A stretch of 64,000 nucleotides of DNA from Affinundibacterium nitidum (GCF_014284155.1 NZ_JACOFZ010000008.1:1-64000); one strand, 5' to 3'. Counted from the stretch's first letter, positions 14,644 through 23,949 are shown. The notes: generated from the sequence alone by a model not told the origin. Program-made: numbers and translations.

Positions 14644-17600
14644 ATGTCTTCTACCTTATCGCCCTCCTCCACTGAAATTCGCCTGCGCGAATTGCTCAAG
14701 CAACGCATCTTGATCCTTGATGGTGCGATGGGTACGATGATCCAGCGCTATAAACTGACCGAGGCCGATTACCGCGGTGAGCGTTTCAAAGACTTCACAG
14801 GTCCTGAAGGCGTGCGCGAACTCTTCGTTAAAGGCAATAATGAATTACTGTCTTTGACCCAGCCTCATGTGATTGCGGAAATTCACGAGCAATACTTAGC
14901 TGCCGGTGCTGACCTCATTGAGACCAATACTTTCGGTGCTACCACGGTCGCGCAAGACGACTACCATATGGCACATTTAGCCTATGAGATGAACGTGGCC
15001 TCTGCCAAGATCGCTCGTGCTGCTTGCGACAAATATTCAACAGCCGACAAACCACGCTTCGTTGCCGGCGCACTGGGACCTACTCCGAAAACGGCGTCGA
15101 TCTCACCGGATGTGAACGACCCTGCAGCACGTAATGTCACGTTTGATCAATTGGTTGCGGCTTACCACGAACAAGTGCGTGGCTTAGTTGAAGGCGGCGC
15201 CGATGTGCTGTTAGTCGAAACCATTTTTGACACACTTAACTGTAAAGCAGCACTGTTTGCGATTGACCAATACTTCGAAGAAAGCGGAACCACTTTACCG
15301 ATCATGATTTCCGGCACAGTGACTGATGCTTCTGGACGCATTTTGTCGGGTCAAACGGTACCCGCATTTTGGAATTCGGTACGCCATGCCAAACCTTTGA
15401 CCATCGGCTTGAACTGCGCACTCGGTGCAGCTTTGATGCGCCCTTATGCTGAAGAATTATCGAAGATAGCCGACACCTTTGTCTGTATCTATCCAAACGC
15501 AGGTTTGCCTAACCCCATGAGCGATACTGGCTTTGATGAATTGCCAGCGGATACTTCTGCTTTGTTGAAAGAATTTGCCGAAGCAGGCTTTATCAATATC
15601 GCGGGCGGTTGCTGCGGTACGACGCCAGATCACATCAAAGCGATTGCCGATATTCTCAAAACACAAACACCACGCAGCGTATCCAAGGTAGAACCAGCGA
15701 TGCGCTTGTCTGGCTTAGAGCCATTCACGATTGATGCGCAGTCTTTGTTTGTGAACGTCGGTGAGCGCACCAACGTCACCGGTTCGAAAGCCTTCGCCCG
15801 TTTGATTTTGAATGAACAATACGACGAAGCTTTAGCGGTCGCACGTCAGCAAGTCGAAAACGGCGCGCAGATCATCGACATCAACATGGATGAAGCGATG
15901 CTCGATTCGCAAGCGGCGATGACACGCTTCTTGAACTTGATCGCCTCTGAACCCGATATTGCCCGCGTGCCTATCATGATCGACTCCTCAAAATGGAGTG
16001 TGATTGAAGCTGGTTTGAAGTGCGTGCAAGGTAAAGCCATCGTCAATTCAATTTCGATGAAAGAAGGCGAAGACGAATTCTTACGTCAAGCGCGCCTCTG
16101 CCGTCGTTACGGCGCAGCGGTGATTGTCATGGCCTTTGATGAAAAAGGTCAGGCGGATACTTTTGCGCGCAAAACCGAAATCTGTGAACGCGCGTATCGT
16201 CTCTTAGTCGACAAGGTTAACTTCGATCCACAAGACATTATTTTCGATCCCAACATCTTCGCAATCGCGACGGGTATCGAAGAACACAACAACTATGCCG
16301 TTGACTTCATCGAAGCCACACGTTGGATACACCAGAACCTACCGGGCGCAAAAATCAGCGGTGGTGTTTCAAATGTAAGCTTCTCCTTCCGGGGCAATGA
16401 TCCGGCACGTGAAGCAATTCACACCGTCTTCCTCTACCACGCGATTCAAGCGGGTATGACCATGGGTATCGTCAACGCCGGCATGATAGGTGTGTATAGC
16501 GAATTACCAGAAGAATTGCGCGAACGTGTGGAAGACGTTGTGCTCAATCGCCGTGATGATGCGACAGAGCGCATGATTGAATTCGCAGCAACCTTGAAAG
16601 CCGACGGCAAGAAAGAAGAAGCGACACTCGAATGGCGTAACGAACCCGTGCAAAAACGTTTAGCGCATGCGTTGGTGCACGGTATTACCAATTGGATTGT
16701 TGAAGATACCGAAGAAGCACGCTTGCAATTTGAACGTCCAATTCAAGTGATTGAAGGTCCTTTGATGGACGGCATGAATGTCGTCGGTGATTTATTCGGT
16801 CAAGGCAAAATGTTCTTGCCGCAGGTCGTCAAATCCGCCCGTGTGATGAAACAAGCGGTGGCACACTTGGTGCCCTTCATCGAAGAAGAAAAGAAACGTA
16901 GTGGTGACAATAAACCGAAAGGCAAAATCGTGATCGCCACGGTGAAAGGCGACGTCCATGACATTGGAAAAAACATTGTGACTGTGGTTTTGCAATGTAA
17001 TAACTTTGAAGTCGTGAACATGGGGGTGATGGTGCCGTGCTCTGAGATTTTGGCCAAAGCCAAAGCCGAAAATGCAGACATTATCGGTCTCTCCGGTTTG
17101 ATCACACCATCATTAGAAGAGATGGCTTACGTTGCTAAAGAAATGCAGCGTGACCCTCATTTCCGCATGATGAAGATTCCACTATTGATCGGCGGAGCCA
17201 CTACCAGTCGCGCACATACCGCGGTGAAGATTGCGCCAAATTACGAAGGCCCTGTGGTGTATGTTCCTGATGCATCTCGTTCGGTTTCTGTCGCCCAATC
17301 TTTGTTGACACCAGAAACACGCGAGCAATACATCAACGAACTCGCGACCGACTACGAACGCGTTCGCACCTTGCATGCGAACAAAAAAGCGACGCCTATG
17401 CTCAAGCTGGCACAAGCGCGCGCAAACAAAATGAAGCTCAGTTTTACTGGCAGCAATGCGCCAGTGAAGCCCAAGTTCATCGGCCGTCGCGTTTTCAAAA
17501 ATGTCGACCTCGCTAATATCGCTAACTATATCGACTGGGGTCCGTTCTTCCAGACTTGGGATCTCGCTGGCCCTTTCCCTGCTATTCTGAAAGATGAAGT

Positions 17601-18381
17601 CGTCGGTGAAGCTGCAAGCAAAGTCTATGCAGAAGGCCAAGCGATGCTGAAGAAGATCATCGAAGGCCGCTGGCTCACTGCCAATGGCGTCGTCGCTTTA
17701 TTGCCAGCGAATACGGTGAATGACGATGACATCGAAATCTACACCGATGATAGCCGCAGCAAAGTTGCTATCACTTACTTCGGTGCCCGCCAACAAACAG
17801 AAAAACCGATCATCGACGGTGTGCAAAAGCCGAACCAATGTTTAAGCGATTTCATCGCCCCTAAAGATAGCGGCATTAACGATTACATCGGCATGTTCGC
17901 CGTCACAACAGGCTTAGGGATAGAGAAGCACGAAAAACGTTTCGAAGACGCGCATGACGATTACAGCAGCATCATGTTGAAGTCTTTAGCAGATCGTTTG
18001 GCAGAAGCGTTTGCAGAATATCTGCATGAACGGGTACGTAAAGATTTGTGGGGTTATGCGGCTGATGAGTCTTTGAGTAATGAAGACCTGATCAAAGAAA
18101 ACTATTCCGGCATTCGCCCTGCACCAGGCTACCCAGCATGCCCTGAACATACGGTGAAAACTGAAATGTTCAAACAGATGCAATGCGAAGAAATCGATAT
18201 GTTCATCACAGAATCGTGGGCGATGATTCCAGGTGCTGCGGTATCGGGCTTCTACTTCGCGCATCCTGAAGCCAAGTACTTCAATGTGGGTAAGATTGGT
18301 GATGACCAGGTTACTGATATGGCGCTGCGGCGTGGAGTGGCGAAGGAAGATGTTGAGCGGTGGTTGGCGCCGAATTTGTGA
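14644..18381 (+). CDS. metH: Cobalamin-dependent methionine synthase
   Basis: 1245 residues, full length. It transfers a methyl group from 5-methyltetrahydrofolate through cobalamin to homocysteine, giving methionine. Four modules are visible: the homocysteine domain with zinc ligands in NCALGA (about 257) and GGCCGTTP (about 320); the pterin domain starting at [14 protein letters not shown] (about 369); the B12 domain with the cobalt-ligand motif DVHDIGKN (His about 770); and the reactivation domain with [13 protein letters not shown] (about 1157) for S-adenosylmethionine. A weak GAG ribosome site lies 6 bases before the ATG. The leader carries a terminator-like hairpin, so expression may be attenuated. 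Confidence 0.98.
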   Translation: MSSTLSPSSTEIRLRELLKQRILILDGAMGTMIQRYKLTEADYRGERFKDFTGPEGVRELFVKGNNELLSLTQPHVIAEIHEQYLAAGADLIETNTFGATTVAQDDYHMAHLAYEMNVASAKIARAACDKYSTADKPRFVAGALGPTPKTASISPDVNDPAARNVTFDQLVAAYHEQVRGLVEGGADVLLVETIFDTLNCKAALFAIDQYFEESGTTLPIMISGTVTDASGRILSGQTVPAFWNSVRHAKPLTIGLNCALGAALMRPYAEELSKIADTFVCIYPNAGLPNPMSDTGFDELPADTSALLKEFAEAGFINIAGGCCGTTPDHIKAIADILKTQTPRSVSKVEPAMRLSGLEPFTIDAQSLFVNVGERTNVTGSKAFARLILNEQYDEALAVARQQVENGAQIIDINMDEAMLDSQAAMTRFLNLIASEPDIARVPIMIDSSKWSVIEAGLKCVQGKAIVNSISMKEGEDEFLRQARLCRRYGAAVIVMAFDEKGQADTFARKTEICERAYRLLVDKVNFDPQDIIFDPNIFAIATGIEEHNNYAVDFIEATRWIHQNLPGAKISGGVSNVSFSFRGNDPAREAIHTVFLYHAIQAGMTMGIVNAGMIGVYSELPEELRERVEDVVLNRRDDATERMIEFAATLKADGKKEEATLEWRNEPVQKRLAHALVHGITNWIVEDTEEARLQFERPIQVIEGPLMDGMNVVGDLFGQGKMFLPQVVKSARVMKQAVAHLVPFIEEEKKRSGDNKPKGKIVIATVKGDVHDIGKNIVTVVLQCNNFEVVNMGVMVPCSEILAKAKAENADIIGLSGLITPSLEEMAYVAKEMQRDPHFRMMKIPLLIGGATTSRAHTAVKIAPNYEGPVVYVPDASRSVSVAQSLLTPETREQYINELATDYERVRTLHANKKATPMLKLAQARANKMKLSFTGSNAPVKPKFIGRRVFKNVDLANIANYIDWGPFFQTWDLAGPFPAILKDEVVGEAASKVYAEGQAMLKKIIEGRWLTANGVVALLPANTVNDDDIEIYTDDSRSKVAITYFGARQQTEKPIIDGVQKPNQCLSDFIAPKDSGINDYIGMFAVTTGLGIEKHEKRFEDAHDDYSSIMLKSLADRLAEAFAEYLHERVRKDLWGYAADESLSNEDLIKENYSGIRPAPGYPACPEHTVKTEMFKQMQCEEIDMFITESWAMIPGAAVSGFYFAHPEAKYFNVGKIGDDQVTDMALRRGVAKEDVERWLAPNL

Positions 18382-18463
18382 TTGTGCAAAGTCGCCAAAA
18401 TTTTAGCTTTATACCTAATTAATGGCGCTCTAGGAACAATCGTCACTTTAGCGCTGTAAACAA

Positions 18464-18724
18464 ATGAGTCAATTTCAATGCCCATGTTGCGACTATTTTT
18501 CTCTAAAGTGCCGTGCAGAGATCGATATCTGCAAGATATGTTTTTGGGAGGATGACGGCAATGATTTGACGAGTCTCGATGTCCACTCGGGACCAAATCA
18601 TATGACTTTGCGAGAAGCGAGAGAGAATTTTAAAGAATTTGGCGCATGCGATCTGGACATGAAGAGAAACGCTTTAAGTTTCGAGCAACGACAAAAGTAT
18701 CAATTTAAGGTGCGAGAGACTTAA
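18464..18724 (+). CDS. Small Cys-rich CPCC-type protein
   Basis: 86 residues with the N-terminal zinc-ribbon-like pattern CPCC...C..CFWEDDG (Cys6, 8, 9 and a second C-x2-C near residues 23-26), then GPNHMTLREARENFKEFGA, the signature of the Cys-rich CPCC family (PF14206). It is cytoplasmic, without signal peptide. Members are scattered singly in bacteria and are often found beside immunity-type genes; the function is unknown. It lies 82 bases after metH with no terminator seen, and may be read from the metH transcript. Confidence 0.8.
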   Translation: MSQFQCPCCDYFSLKCRAEIDICKICFWEDDGNDLTSLDVHSGPNHMTLREARENFKEFGACDLDMKRNALSFEQRQKYQFKVRET

Positions 18725-18931
18725 GGATCAGATCAAAACTTGCCACGCGAGAATTATAATTGGCTTTCACGATCATCGAAAGTTCACATATGAGAAAAGA
18801 TTCCCCTCAAAATGGAAAGTTCAAATTCCCTTGGTGAAAAGTTCGAGAGTGGGTTTAAGAGGGTTGCGATGTCACAAGAGATATCGGCAGTGGTGTATCC
18901 CATTTCCAATTGGAGAGACCAGGGAGAGTGT

Positions 18932-19543
18932 ATGCACAAGCAAGGCCTATCGTATTACGTACTCTGCTTTCTCGCTTTAGGAATCACCGGCTACTCAATA
19001 TTTGTCTATGGCTTCATGCCACTCGGTAGCGTCGTTCATCCTGACATGCGTGCGAATTTTCAAGCACATTCGAGTATCGTCTATGTGCATATATTTGCTT
19101 CCAGTGTCGCTTTACTGTGTGGTGCTTTACAGTTTTCAATTCAACTGAGAACGCTACATCCCCAAGTTCATCGATGGCTGGGTAGAATCTATCTTATGGT
19201 TGGAGTTCTGTCTGGTGGCCTTGCAGGTCGAGCCATGGCACAAACCGCTTACGGAGGCATGGTCTCTCGTTTGGGATTTAGTGGCCTCGCCCTTTTGTGG
19301 CTGTTTTCGGGTCTGCGCGCTTATCTAGCGATCTGTCGTGGTCATGTGAAAGAACATCAACAATGGATGCAACGCAACTACGCGTTGACATGCGCCGCCA
19401 TTACTTTGCGCATTTACCTGCCTGTGAGTATGGTGGGCGGTATTGCCTTCGACATCGCCTACCCTCTCATTGCTTGGCTGTGTTGGGTGCCCAATCTCAT
19501 CTTCGTTGAGTGGATCATTCGCCGTCAGCGAAACCTGATCTGA
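18932..19543 (+). CDS. DUF2306 family membrane protein
   Basis: 203 residues from the ATG at 18932, supported by AGGGAG seven bases upstream; an in-frame start at 18812 would add a polar stretch unlike the family. About six hydrophobic helices; conserved features are VHPDMRANFQAHSSIVYVHI near the first loop, LHRWLGRIY-like VHRWLGRIYLMVG, and EHQQWMQRNYALTCAA with His/Arg residues at the membrane face. These fit DUF2306, an uncharacterised family resembling cytochrome b561-like helices. No haem or cofactor claim can be made. Single gene. Confidence 0.8.
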   Translation: MHKQGLSYYVLCFLALGITGYSIFVYGFMPLGSVVHPDMRANFQAHSSIVYVHIFASSVALLCGALQFSIQLRTLHPQVHRWLGRIYLMVGVLSGGLAGRAMAQTAYGGMVSRLGFSGLALLWLFSGLRAYLAICRGHVKEHQQWMQRNYALTCAAITLRIYLPVSMVGGIAFDIAYPLIAWLCWVPNLIFVEWIIRRQRNLI

Positions 19544-19599
19544 CCACCACCTTTGAAGTAAGTGGAATATTTCATCGAAAAATAAGTTTTAAAAAATTT

Positions 19600-19627
19600 T
19601 GTAAGTTATCGCGTTCTCAAACGACTA
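19600..19627 (+). promoter_or_regulatory. ECF-sigma-like promoter of the Cys-Lys repeat gene
   Basis: TGTAAG (19600-19605), 16 bases, CGACTA (19622-19627). The same two hexamers with the same spacing occur upstream of the YHS gene (20803-20830), and the preceding bases AATTT are also shared. The pattern (GTAA-type -35, CGAC-type -10) resembles ECF sigma factor promoters. The start codon is 90 bases downstream. Confidence 0.65.
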
Positions 19628-19717
19628 AGTCCATGTAGCTGTCTCAATGGCAGTCATCTTGATGATGGCAAACCCCCTCTGCCCCGCTACAGGCTCACTT
19701 CCTCTTTGGAGAAATCG

Positions 19718-20005
19718 ATGAAAGCTAAATCTTTAAGTACAACCTTGAAAAGCGTAATGACTGCGTCTGTGATGGCTGCAAGTGCGATGGCGGCGATGCC
19801 TGCTCTTGCACAGTGTGCTGCTAAGCCAGCTACTGCAGCAAAAGCCTGTGCCGCAAAAAAAGGGTGTTGCGCAGCGAAGAAAGGCTGTTGTGCTGCTAAG
19901 AAGGGCTGCTGCGCAGCTAAGAAAGCTTGCTGTGCTGCGAAGAAAGCACATGCTAAGAAAGGATGCTGTGCTGCAAAGAAAGGCTGCTGCGCGGCGAAGA
20001 AATAA
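19718..20005 (+). CDS. Exported Cys/Lys-rich heptad-repeat protein
   Basis: 95 residues from the ATG at 19718 (GGAG eight bases upstream; an in-frame TTG at 19706 is rejected). Residues 1-31 are a clear signal peptide ending MPALAQ. The mature part is almost entirely repeats of A-A-K-K-G-C-C: six Cys-Cys pairs at about 50, 57, 64, 71, 83 and 90, with one spacer (AHAK) and two single Cys (33, 44). It should be a periplasmic thiol- and amine-rich peptide that could bind soft metals such as Cu(I) or trap electrophiles. It recalls bufferin-type metallophore precursors, but the DUF692/DUF2063 maturation genes are not in this window. An ECF-like promoter precedes it. Confidence 0.8.
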   Translation: MKAKSLSTTLKSVMTASVMAASAMAAMPALAQCAAKPATAAKACAAKKGCCAAKKGCCAAKKGCCAAKKACCAAKKAHAKKGCCAAKKGCCAAKK

Positions 20006-20021
20006 ATTTGTAGATTCAATC

Positions 20022-20049
20022 GATTGCTTCCTCGTGTGAGGAAGCAATC
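20022..20049 (+). terminator. Perfect 12-bp hairpin after the repeat gene
   Basis: GATTGCTTCCTC - GTGT - GAGGAAGCAATC, a perfect stem with a 4-base loop, 16 bases after the stop codon. No full T-run follows (TTACC), so it may act as a weak terminator or protect the short mRNA from 3' decay. Confidence 0.7.
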
Positions 20050-20091
20050 TTACCGTTGTAATCGTACTTTCTTATTGAGTGCCAAGCGAAT

Positions 20092-20793
20092 ATGCGCCTC
20101 CCTGTCCTCGTCAAACCACAATCTTTAGTCACGCAATCAACCACGCCAACAGAAAAAGCGCGCTTGTGGAAAGCGGCGAATGAGCTTGTGTCTCATCTGC
20201 ATCAACTGTCGGAAAAAGGTTCACAAGTAGTTCAGCAAGTGCTGGGAAAACATGCCTTTGTAGAATGGGATCACTATCCCGAAGATGATGTGCGTGACCA
20301 CCAACATCACTCTCAGTACTTCTATCATGCGCATCCTGGCCAACAACGTCCGTTCGTTGAACACGGCCATTTCCATTTGTTCGTGCACGCGCAAGAGCTA
20401 GGCCTTCGACCTGTGCGCGAGCTTTACAGTGAAGCACCCGCCCATTTAATCGCGGTGTCGATGGATGCCACTGGGATGCCAATCGGCTTTTTTGTTGTCA
20501 ACCGCTGGGTAACAAAGGGGCCATGGCTATCAAGTCAGCAGTGCGAAATTGCGTTAGATCATTTCGCCATTAAGGGCAAACAGGGGAACCGACAGGTTAA
20601 TACTATTTTGAGTTCGCTGGTACGACTATATCGACAGGCGATCCTCGATTTAATTGAGGAACGTGATAGAACAATGGTAAAAATAAGCAAAGGCCGTGAT
20701 CGGAGATCTGTTTTTGCGGATCAAACTATTGAAGTTATTTGCTATCGCCCTATTTCGCTCGCCGACGATATTCAATTATTAGAAGAAAACTAG
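20092..20793 (+). CDS. Conserved His-rich protein (DUF6969-like)
   Basis: 233 residues, no signal peptide or membrane helix. The central part (about 58-100) is dense in histidine: EWDHYPEDDVRDHQHHSQ, YFYHAHPGQ and EHGHFHLFVHA give ten His in some 40 residues, a probable metal site. The rest is mixed alpha/beta with a basic C-terminal helix (LVRLYRQAILDLIEERDR). It resembles proteins annotated DUF6969, from memory and tentative. It lies 87 bases after the Cys-Lys repeat gene, across a hairpin, and 69 bases before the YHS gene, whose ECF-like promoter begins just past its stop codon. A cytoplasmic partner in metal handling is an inference from context only. Confidence 0.72.
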   Translation: MRLPVLVKPQSLVTQSTTPTEKARLWKAANELVSHLHQLSEKGSQVVQQVLGKHAFVEWDHYPEDDVRDHQHHSQYFYHAHPGQQRPFVEHGHFHLFVHAQELGLRPVRELYSEAPAHLIAVSMDATGMPIGFFVVNRWVTKGPWLSSQQCEIALDHFAIKGKQGNRQVNTILSSLVRLYRQAILDLIEERDRTMVKISKGRDRRSVFADQTIEVICYRPISLADDIQLLEEN

Positions 20794-20802
20794 AAGAAAT
20801 TT

Positions 20803-20830
20803 TGTAAGCATCGCCCAATGAAACCGACTA
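20803..20830 (+). promoter_or_regulatory. ECF-sigma-like promoter of the YHS gene
   Basis: TGTAAG (20803-20808), 16 bases, CGACTA (20825-20830), identical in hexamers and spacing to the site at 19600-19627. The YHS start codon follows 31 bases later. Confidence 0.65.
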
Positions 20831-20861
20831 CTTGTAGTCTTTCATTCACTTGGAGTTTCGT

Positions 20862-21326
20862 ATGCGTATTTTTACTTTTTTCAAAACTAGTTTACTCACT
20901 TCGTTCATTCTTCTTAGCAGCCATGCCCTAGCCATTGATCCCATTTTTTCAACTAAGGCCGGTGCCATTCGCGGCTATGATCCGGTTGCTTACTTCACGG
21001 TCCATAAAGCGGTCAAAGGACAGAAAAATTTGAGTACTGAATGGCAAGGAGCGACATGGCATTTTAGTAGCCAAGCCAACCTCGATGCTTTCAAAGCCGA
21101 ACCTGAGAAGTATGCTCCTCAATATGGTGGCTACTGCGCCTATGGCGTCTCTCAAGGATACACACCAGAAATTGATCCACATGCTTTCCACGTTCAAGAT
21201 GGAAAGCTGTATCTCAACTTGAGTAAGGGTGTTCTGAAACGCTGGCGCGAAGATATTCCAACCTATGTACATGATGCCGACAAGAACTGGCCTGCTCTAA
21301 AAGCAGGTACCTATGTCGAGCAATAA
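20862..21326 (+). CDS. Exported YHS-domain protein
   Basis: 154 residues from the ATG at 20862 (GGAG eight bases upstream; an in-frame TTG at 20850 is rejected). Signal peptide about 1-24 (SSHALA), then IRGYDPVAYFTVHKAVKGQ, the typical start of exported YHS proteins, followed by TWHFSSQANLDAFKAEPEKY and YGGYCAYGVSQGY with a single Cys92. YHS domains are associated with copper and other metal transport or resistance proteins. It shares its promoter motif with the Cys-Lys repeat gene upstream, which suggests one regulon. Family assignment is good; the metal role is an inference. Confidence 0.85.
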   Translation: MRIFTFFKTSLLTSFILLSSHALAIDPIFSTKAGAIRGYDPVAYFTVHKAVKGQKNLSTEWQGATWHFSSQANLDAFKAEPEKYAPQYGGYCAYGVSQGYTPEIDPHAFHVQDGKLYLNLSKGVLKRWREDIPTYVHDADKNWPALKAGTYVEQ

Positions 21327-21589
21327 GTTGCGCCAATTTTGAAAGTATCGAAAACGATATCGAGAGAGTCTGCATTCACTAAAAAAGCGATCTTTCTCTC
21401 TCGATCCATTTTGATTTTTTTAAACATCAAGAGCAAGATTCTTCAACTCAGCGCAACACCGCCGCAAATCCATACCCATTTCCCGCAATTGATCGCAAAA
21501 TCAATGCAAAATCTGAAATTGCATTTACACTGATAGCTCAAATTATCACGGCAGAAGGTGTTTATCCGAAAAGTCAAAATGAGACCATC

Positions 21590-22048
21590 ATGCAATTAAT
21601 TTTTACAAAGAAAAATGGCAAATACGATCACCTATCGATCGTCAAAGGCGGTCAAGAAGTGGGAAATATCGATTGCCCAAAACAAGGCATCATTCCTCAC
21701 GACATGGTGCACTATGGGGTAGAGAATACCTTACGCAAGCGTGGTTTCATCAGCCGCATTCACGCCGGCAAGAAAGCGACACTGCAGATGCAAGCAGAAG
21801 CGGAGAGTGACGGAGTCGAAAGGCTAGTCGAGGTATTTCAAGCTGATGGATGGTCTGGATGGCAAACGCCTGCGGAAGACATGCTTGAACTTTACCAGGT
21901 CACTTGCGATGCCCGCCATTGTCCTGCTTTACAAGTCAAGCCTGAAGATGTGGAGTCGGTACGTTGTGAGTTACTACGCCTGAGCTCACTTTGGAGTGCA
22001 GTGGCTATTGGCGACAGCCTTACTCTAGGTTTTGACCTTCAAGCATAA
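21590..22048 (+). CDS. Conserved hypothetical protein
   Basis: 152 residues, soluble, no signal peptide. The N-terminal motif FTKKNGKYDHLSIVKGG and IDCPKQGIIPHDMVHYGVE recur in uncharacterised proteobacterial proteins that I recall only as hypothetical. The conserved H-D-x-V-H might be a metal or catalytic site. The protein has three Cys in the second half. Ribosome site is weak (GAGACC). It may be cotranscribed with the GFA gene 41 bases downstream. Function unknown. Confidence 0.72.
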   Translation: MQLIFTKKNGKYDHLSIVKGGQEVGNIDCPKQGIIPHDMVHYGVENTLRKRGFISRIHAGKKATLQMQAEAESDGVERLVEVFQADGWSGWQTPAEDMLELYQVTCDARHCPALQVKPEDVESVRCELLRLSSLWSAVAIGDSLTLGFDLQA

Positions 22049-22089
22049 TCGGTATTATCCAAATTTAATTCTCAATTTTTAGGTAGTCT

Positions 22090-22596
22090 ATGACTGAACA
22101 ATTTTCTCCGATCGAAGGTGGTTGCGATTGCAAAGCGGTACGTTATCGTTTACTCAGATCGCCGATGGTCGTCCATTGCTGCCATTGCCGATGGTGCCAA
22201 CGTGAATCTGGTGCGGCCTTCGCTTTAAATGCGATGCTCGAATCCGAATACGTCGAAGAGTTGGGCATCGCGCCCGAATTGGTAGCCACGCCATCAGCCA
22301 GTGGCGCAGGTCAACAAATCGCACGTTGCCCTCATTGCAAAATCGCCGTCTGGAGCCACTATGCTGGCGCTGGCCGCTTTTGCAAGTTCATACGGGTTGG
22401 CAGTCTCGATCAACCCGATCTCTTCCCGCCTGATGTGCATATCTTTACCGCATCAAAACAGCCATGGGTAGAGCTGAATGCAGATACGCCTCAATTCGTT
22501 GAGTACTACGAGAGAGGGAATGTATGGCCTGAAGAGAGCCTCCGCCGTCGAGCACTGCTGCAGGAAAAAATAGAGGCATCGAAAGCGAAGGCTTAA
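22090..22596 (+). CDS. GFA/CENP-V domain protein
   Basis: 168 residues with the zinc-binding pattern of the glutathione-dependent formaldehyde-activating (GFA) fold: GGCDCKAVRY (near 12-21), HCCHCRWCQRESGAAF (near 35-50) and RCPHCKIAVW (near 78-87). The C-terminal part has FIRVGSLDQPDLFPPDVHIF, typical of the family. Only some members act on S-hydroxymethylglutathione, so the substrate is open. It likely forms a two-gene unit with the preceding hypothetical gene, ended by a hairpin at 22608-22636. Confidence 0.88.
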   Translation: MTEQFSPIEGGCDCKAVRYRLLRSPMVVHCCHCRWCQRESGAAFALNAMLESEYVEELGIAPELVATPSASGAGQQIARCPHCKIAVWSHYAGAGRFCKFIRVGSLDQPDLFPPDVHIFTASKQPWVELNADTPQFVEYYERGNVWPEESLRRRALLQEKIEASKAKA

Positions 22597-22607
22597 GTCG
22601 TCAGCTG

Positions 22608-22636
22608 CCTAGACAGGCTCAATGGCACTGTCTAGG
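22608..22636. terminator. Hairpin between convergent GFA and SDR genes
   Basis: CCTAGACAG / CTGTCTAGG, a perfect 9-bp stem with an 11-base loop, located between two convergent genes. The T-tract after it is broken (TCTTTC), so it is a moderate terminator candidate. Confidence 0.6.
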
Positions 22637-22681
22637 TCTTTCAGTGTCAATTGACGTGCCTCTTTTCGAGCGCAAGATCGC

Positions 22682-23470
22682 TTAATTGCGCCCCGCCATC
22701 ACGCCACCATCAACATCCCACACAGCACCCGTTACCCAAGATGCTTTCTCACTCAATAAAAAGTCAATCGCGTTTGCGACGTCCGCAGCTTGCCCCACTC
22801 GCCCGATAGGATGAAAACTATTAAAACCTTCGAGCGCATTGTCCACTTGTTCCAACGGAATAAAACCTTGATAGATAGGCGTCTTGACGACTGCCGGAGA
22901 CACCGCATTGACGCGAATATTGTGCTCGGCTAATTCCATGGCCAGATGTTGTGTCAAAGCGTGTAAGCCTGCTTTAGCCATGGAGTAAGCTGATGAAGGT
23001 GTCGCCCTGATCGCCTGTTTGGCCCACATCGAACCAATATTCACGATGGCACCGCCGCCATGTTTCACCATATTTCTGACAACTGCTTGTGTGATAAAAA
23101 AGCTAGCTTGGTTTAAGGCCATATAGGATTGGTAATCGCTAGTTTGGTGTTCCAAAAATGCCAAAGGCTTAAATGTACCCGCTGCGTTCAATAAATAGTG
23201 AATTGGTGTGTCGCTGTGATCGAGATGTGCGATCAATGCACCCACTTCGGTCTGAGAATACAGATCGACTTGTTTCGTATCGACAAGAGCATCTGCCTTT
23301 GCCAGCAACAGACTTTCTTTCGCATGTTTCAATTTGTCCGCTTGTTTGCCAACCAAAATTACTTTGATATTACGTTGCACTAGACGCTCTGCTGTCGCTA
23401 GCCCCATTCCGCTCGAGCCACCGATAATCACTGCGGTTTCTTGCTTTGATGTTTGCATCATGTTGTTCAT
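22682..23470 (-). CDS. SDR family oxidoreductase
   Basis: 262 residues of classical short-chain dehydrogenase/reductase type: NAD(P) motif GGSSGMGLA (about 18-26), NAAG, catalytic Ser in NIGSMWA, and Tyr/Lys in SAYSMAKAG (Y-x3-K). The Rossmann fold fills the whole chain and ends with [12 protein letters not shown]. The basic-pocket residues do not clearly show NAD or NADP preference and the substrate is unknown. It is divergent from an HxlR regulator, a common pairing in which the regulator controls the oxidoreductase in response to electrophiles or quinones. Confidence 0.92.
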   Translation of the reverse strand: MNNMMQTSKQETAVIIGGSSGMGLATAERLVQRNIKVILVGKQADKLKHAKESLLLAKADALVDTKQVDLYSQTEVGALIAHLDHSDTPIHYLLNAAGTFKPLAFLEHQTSDYQSYMALNQASFFITQAVVRNMVKHGGGAIVNIGSMWAKQAIRATPSSAYSMAKAGLHALTQHLAMELAEHNIRVNAVSPAVVKTPIYQGFIPLEQVDNALEGFNSFHPIGRVGQAADVANAIDFLLSEKASWVTGAVWDVDGGVMAGRN

Positions 23471-23557
23471 ACCTTTTCTCCAAACGAGTTAAACTTCAGG
23501 AAGCGCAGTATGGAGAGGGGAGAGCCTCTTGAAAAGTAAGCACAATTCGGTGCGATA

Positions 23558-23572
23558 GGTACTTTTTGGTAC
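23558..23572. promoter_or_regulatory. Candidate HxlR operator
   Basis: GGTAC-TTTTT-GGTAC, two GTAC tetrads six bases apart forming a partial dyad, in the 108-base gap between the divergent SDR and HxlR genes and only 7 bases before the HxlR start codon. HxlR-family proteins bind as dimers to short dyads of this kind. Confidence 0.45.
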
Positions 23573-23578
23573 ATCTTT

Positions 23579-23929
23579 ATGAATACAAACGAGAAAATTT
23601 TTTCCAGAAAATCAGCACCTGAACGCAGTGCACGTATGGTTGAAGCGATTTACGGCTGTAAATGGTCTCTGACTGTGTATCAATTGCTCCAAAACGGCAA
23701 ACATCGTCCGGGAGAAATGGTAAAGAGTGTAGAAGGCCTTAGCACCAAAGTGCTGAACGAATGTCTGCGTAAGAACGTCGAGTTTGGAATTTTGCAGAAG
23801 AACATTTATCCCGAAGTACCGCCTCGCGTGGAGTACGAGGTCACCGATTTTGGGCAGAAGTTCATTCGAATTCTGGATCAACTAGAACAGCTGCAAGATG
23901 AAATTGAGCGAGATAATCAAAGCAACTAA
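23579..23929 (+). CDS. HxlR family transcriptional regulator
   Basis: 116 residues: a winged helix-turn-helix with the HxlR hallmarks GCKWSLTVYQLLQNGKHRPG (about 27-46), GLSTKVLNECLRKNVEFGIL and VPPRVEYEVTDFG (wing, about 80-92), then a C-terminal dimerisation helix. A Cys near the N-terminus (Cys28) could be a redox sensor, as in YodB-type members, though this is speculative. It faces away from the SDR gene and probably represses it and itself. Confidence 0.92.
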   Translation: MNTNEKIFSRKSAPERSARMVEAIYGCKWSLTVYQLLQNGKHRPGEMVKSVEGLSTKVLNECLRKNVEFGILQKNIYPEVPPRVEYEVTDFGQKFIRILDQLEQLQDEIERDNQSN

Positions 23930-23949
23930 GACGTTGCGCTCAACAATGT

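Noticed and set aside
19718-20005. Calling the Cys-Lys repeat protein a bufferin/MNIO precursor
   Set aside because: DUF692 and DUF2063 maturation genes and the EGKCG-type core were not seen.
19687-20019. Antisense frames over the Cys-Lys repeat gene (FFAAQQPF and CCAAKK shadow repeats)
   Set aside because: They only mirror the repetitive DNA of the real gene; no ribosome site or signal supports them.
21339-21533. 64-residue frame after the YHS gene
   Set aside because: TTG start, no ribosome site and no recognisable or structured product.
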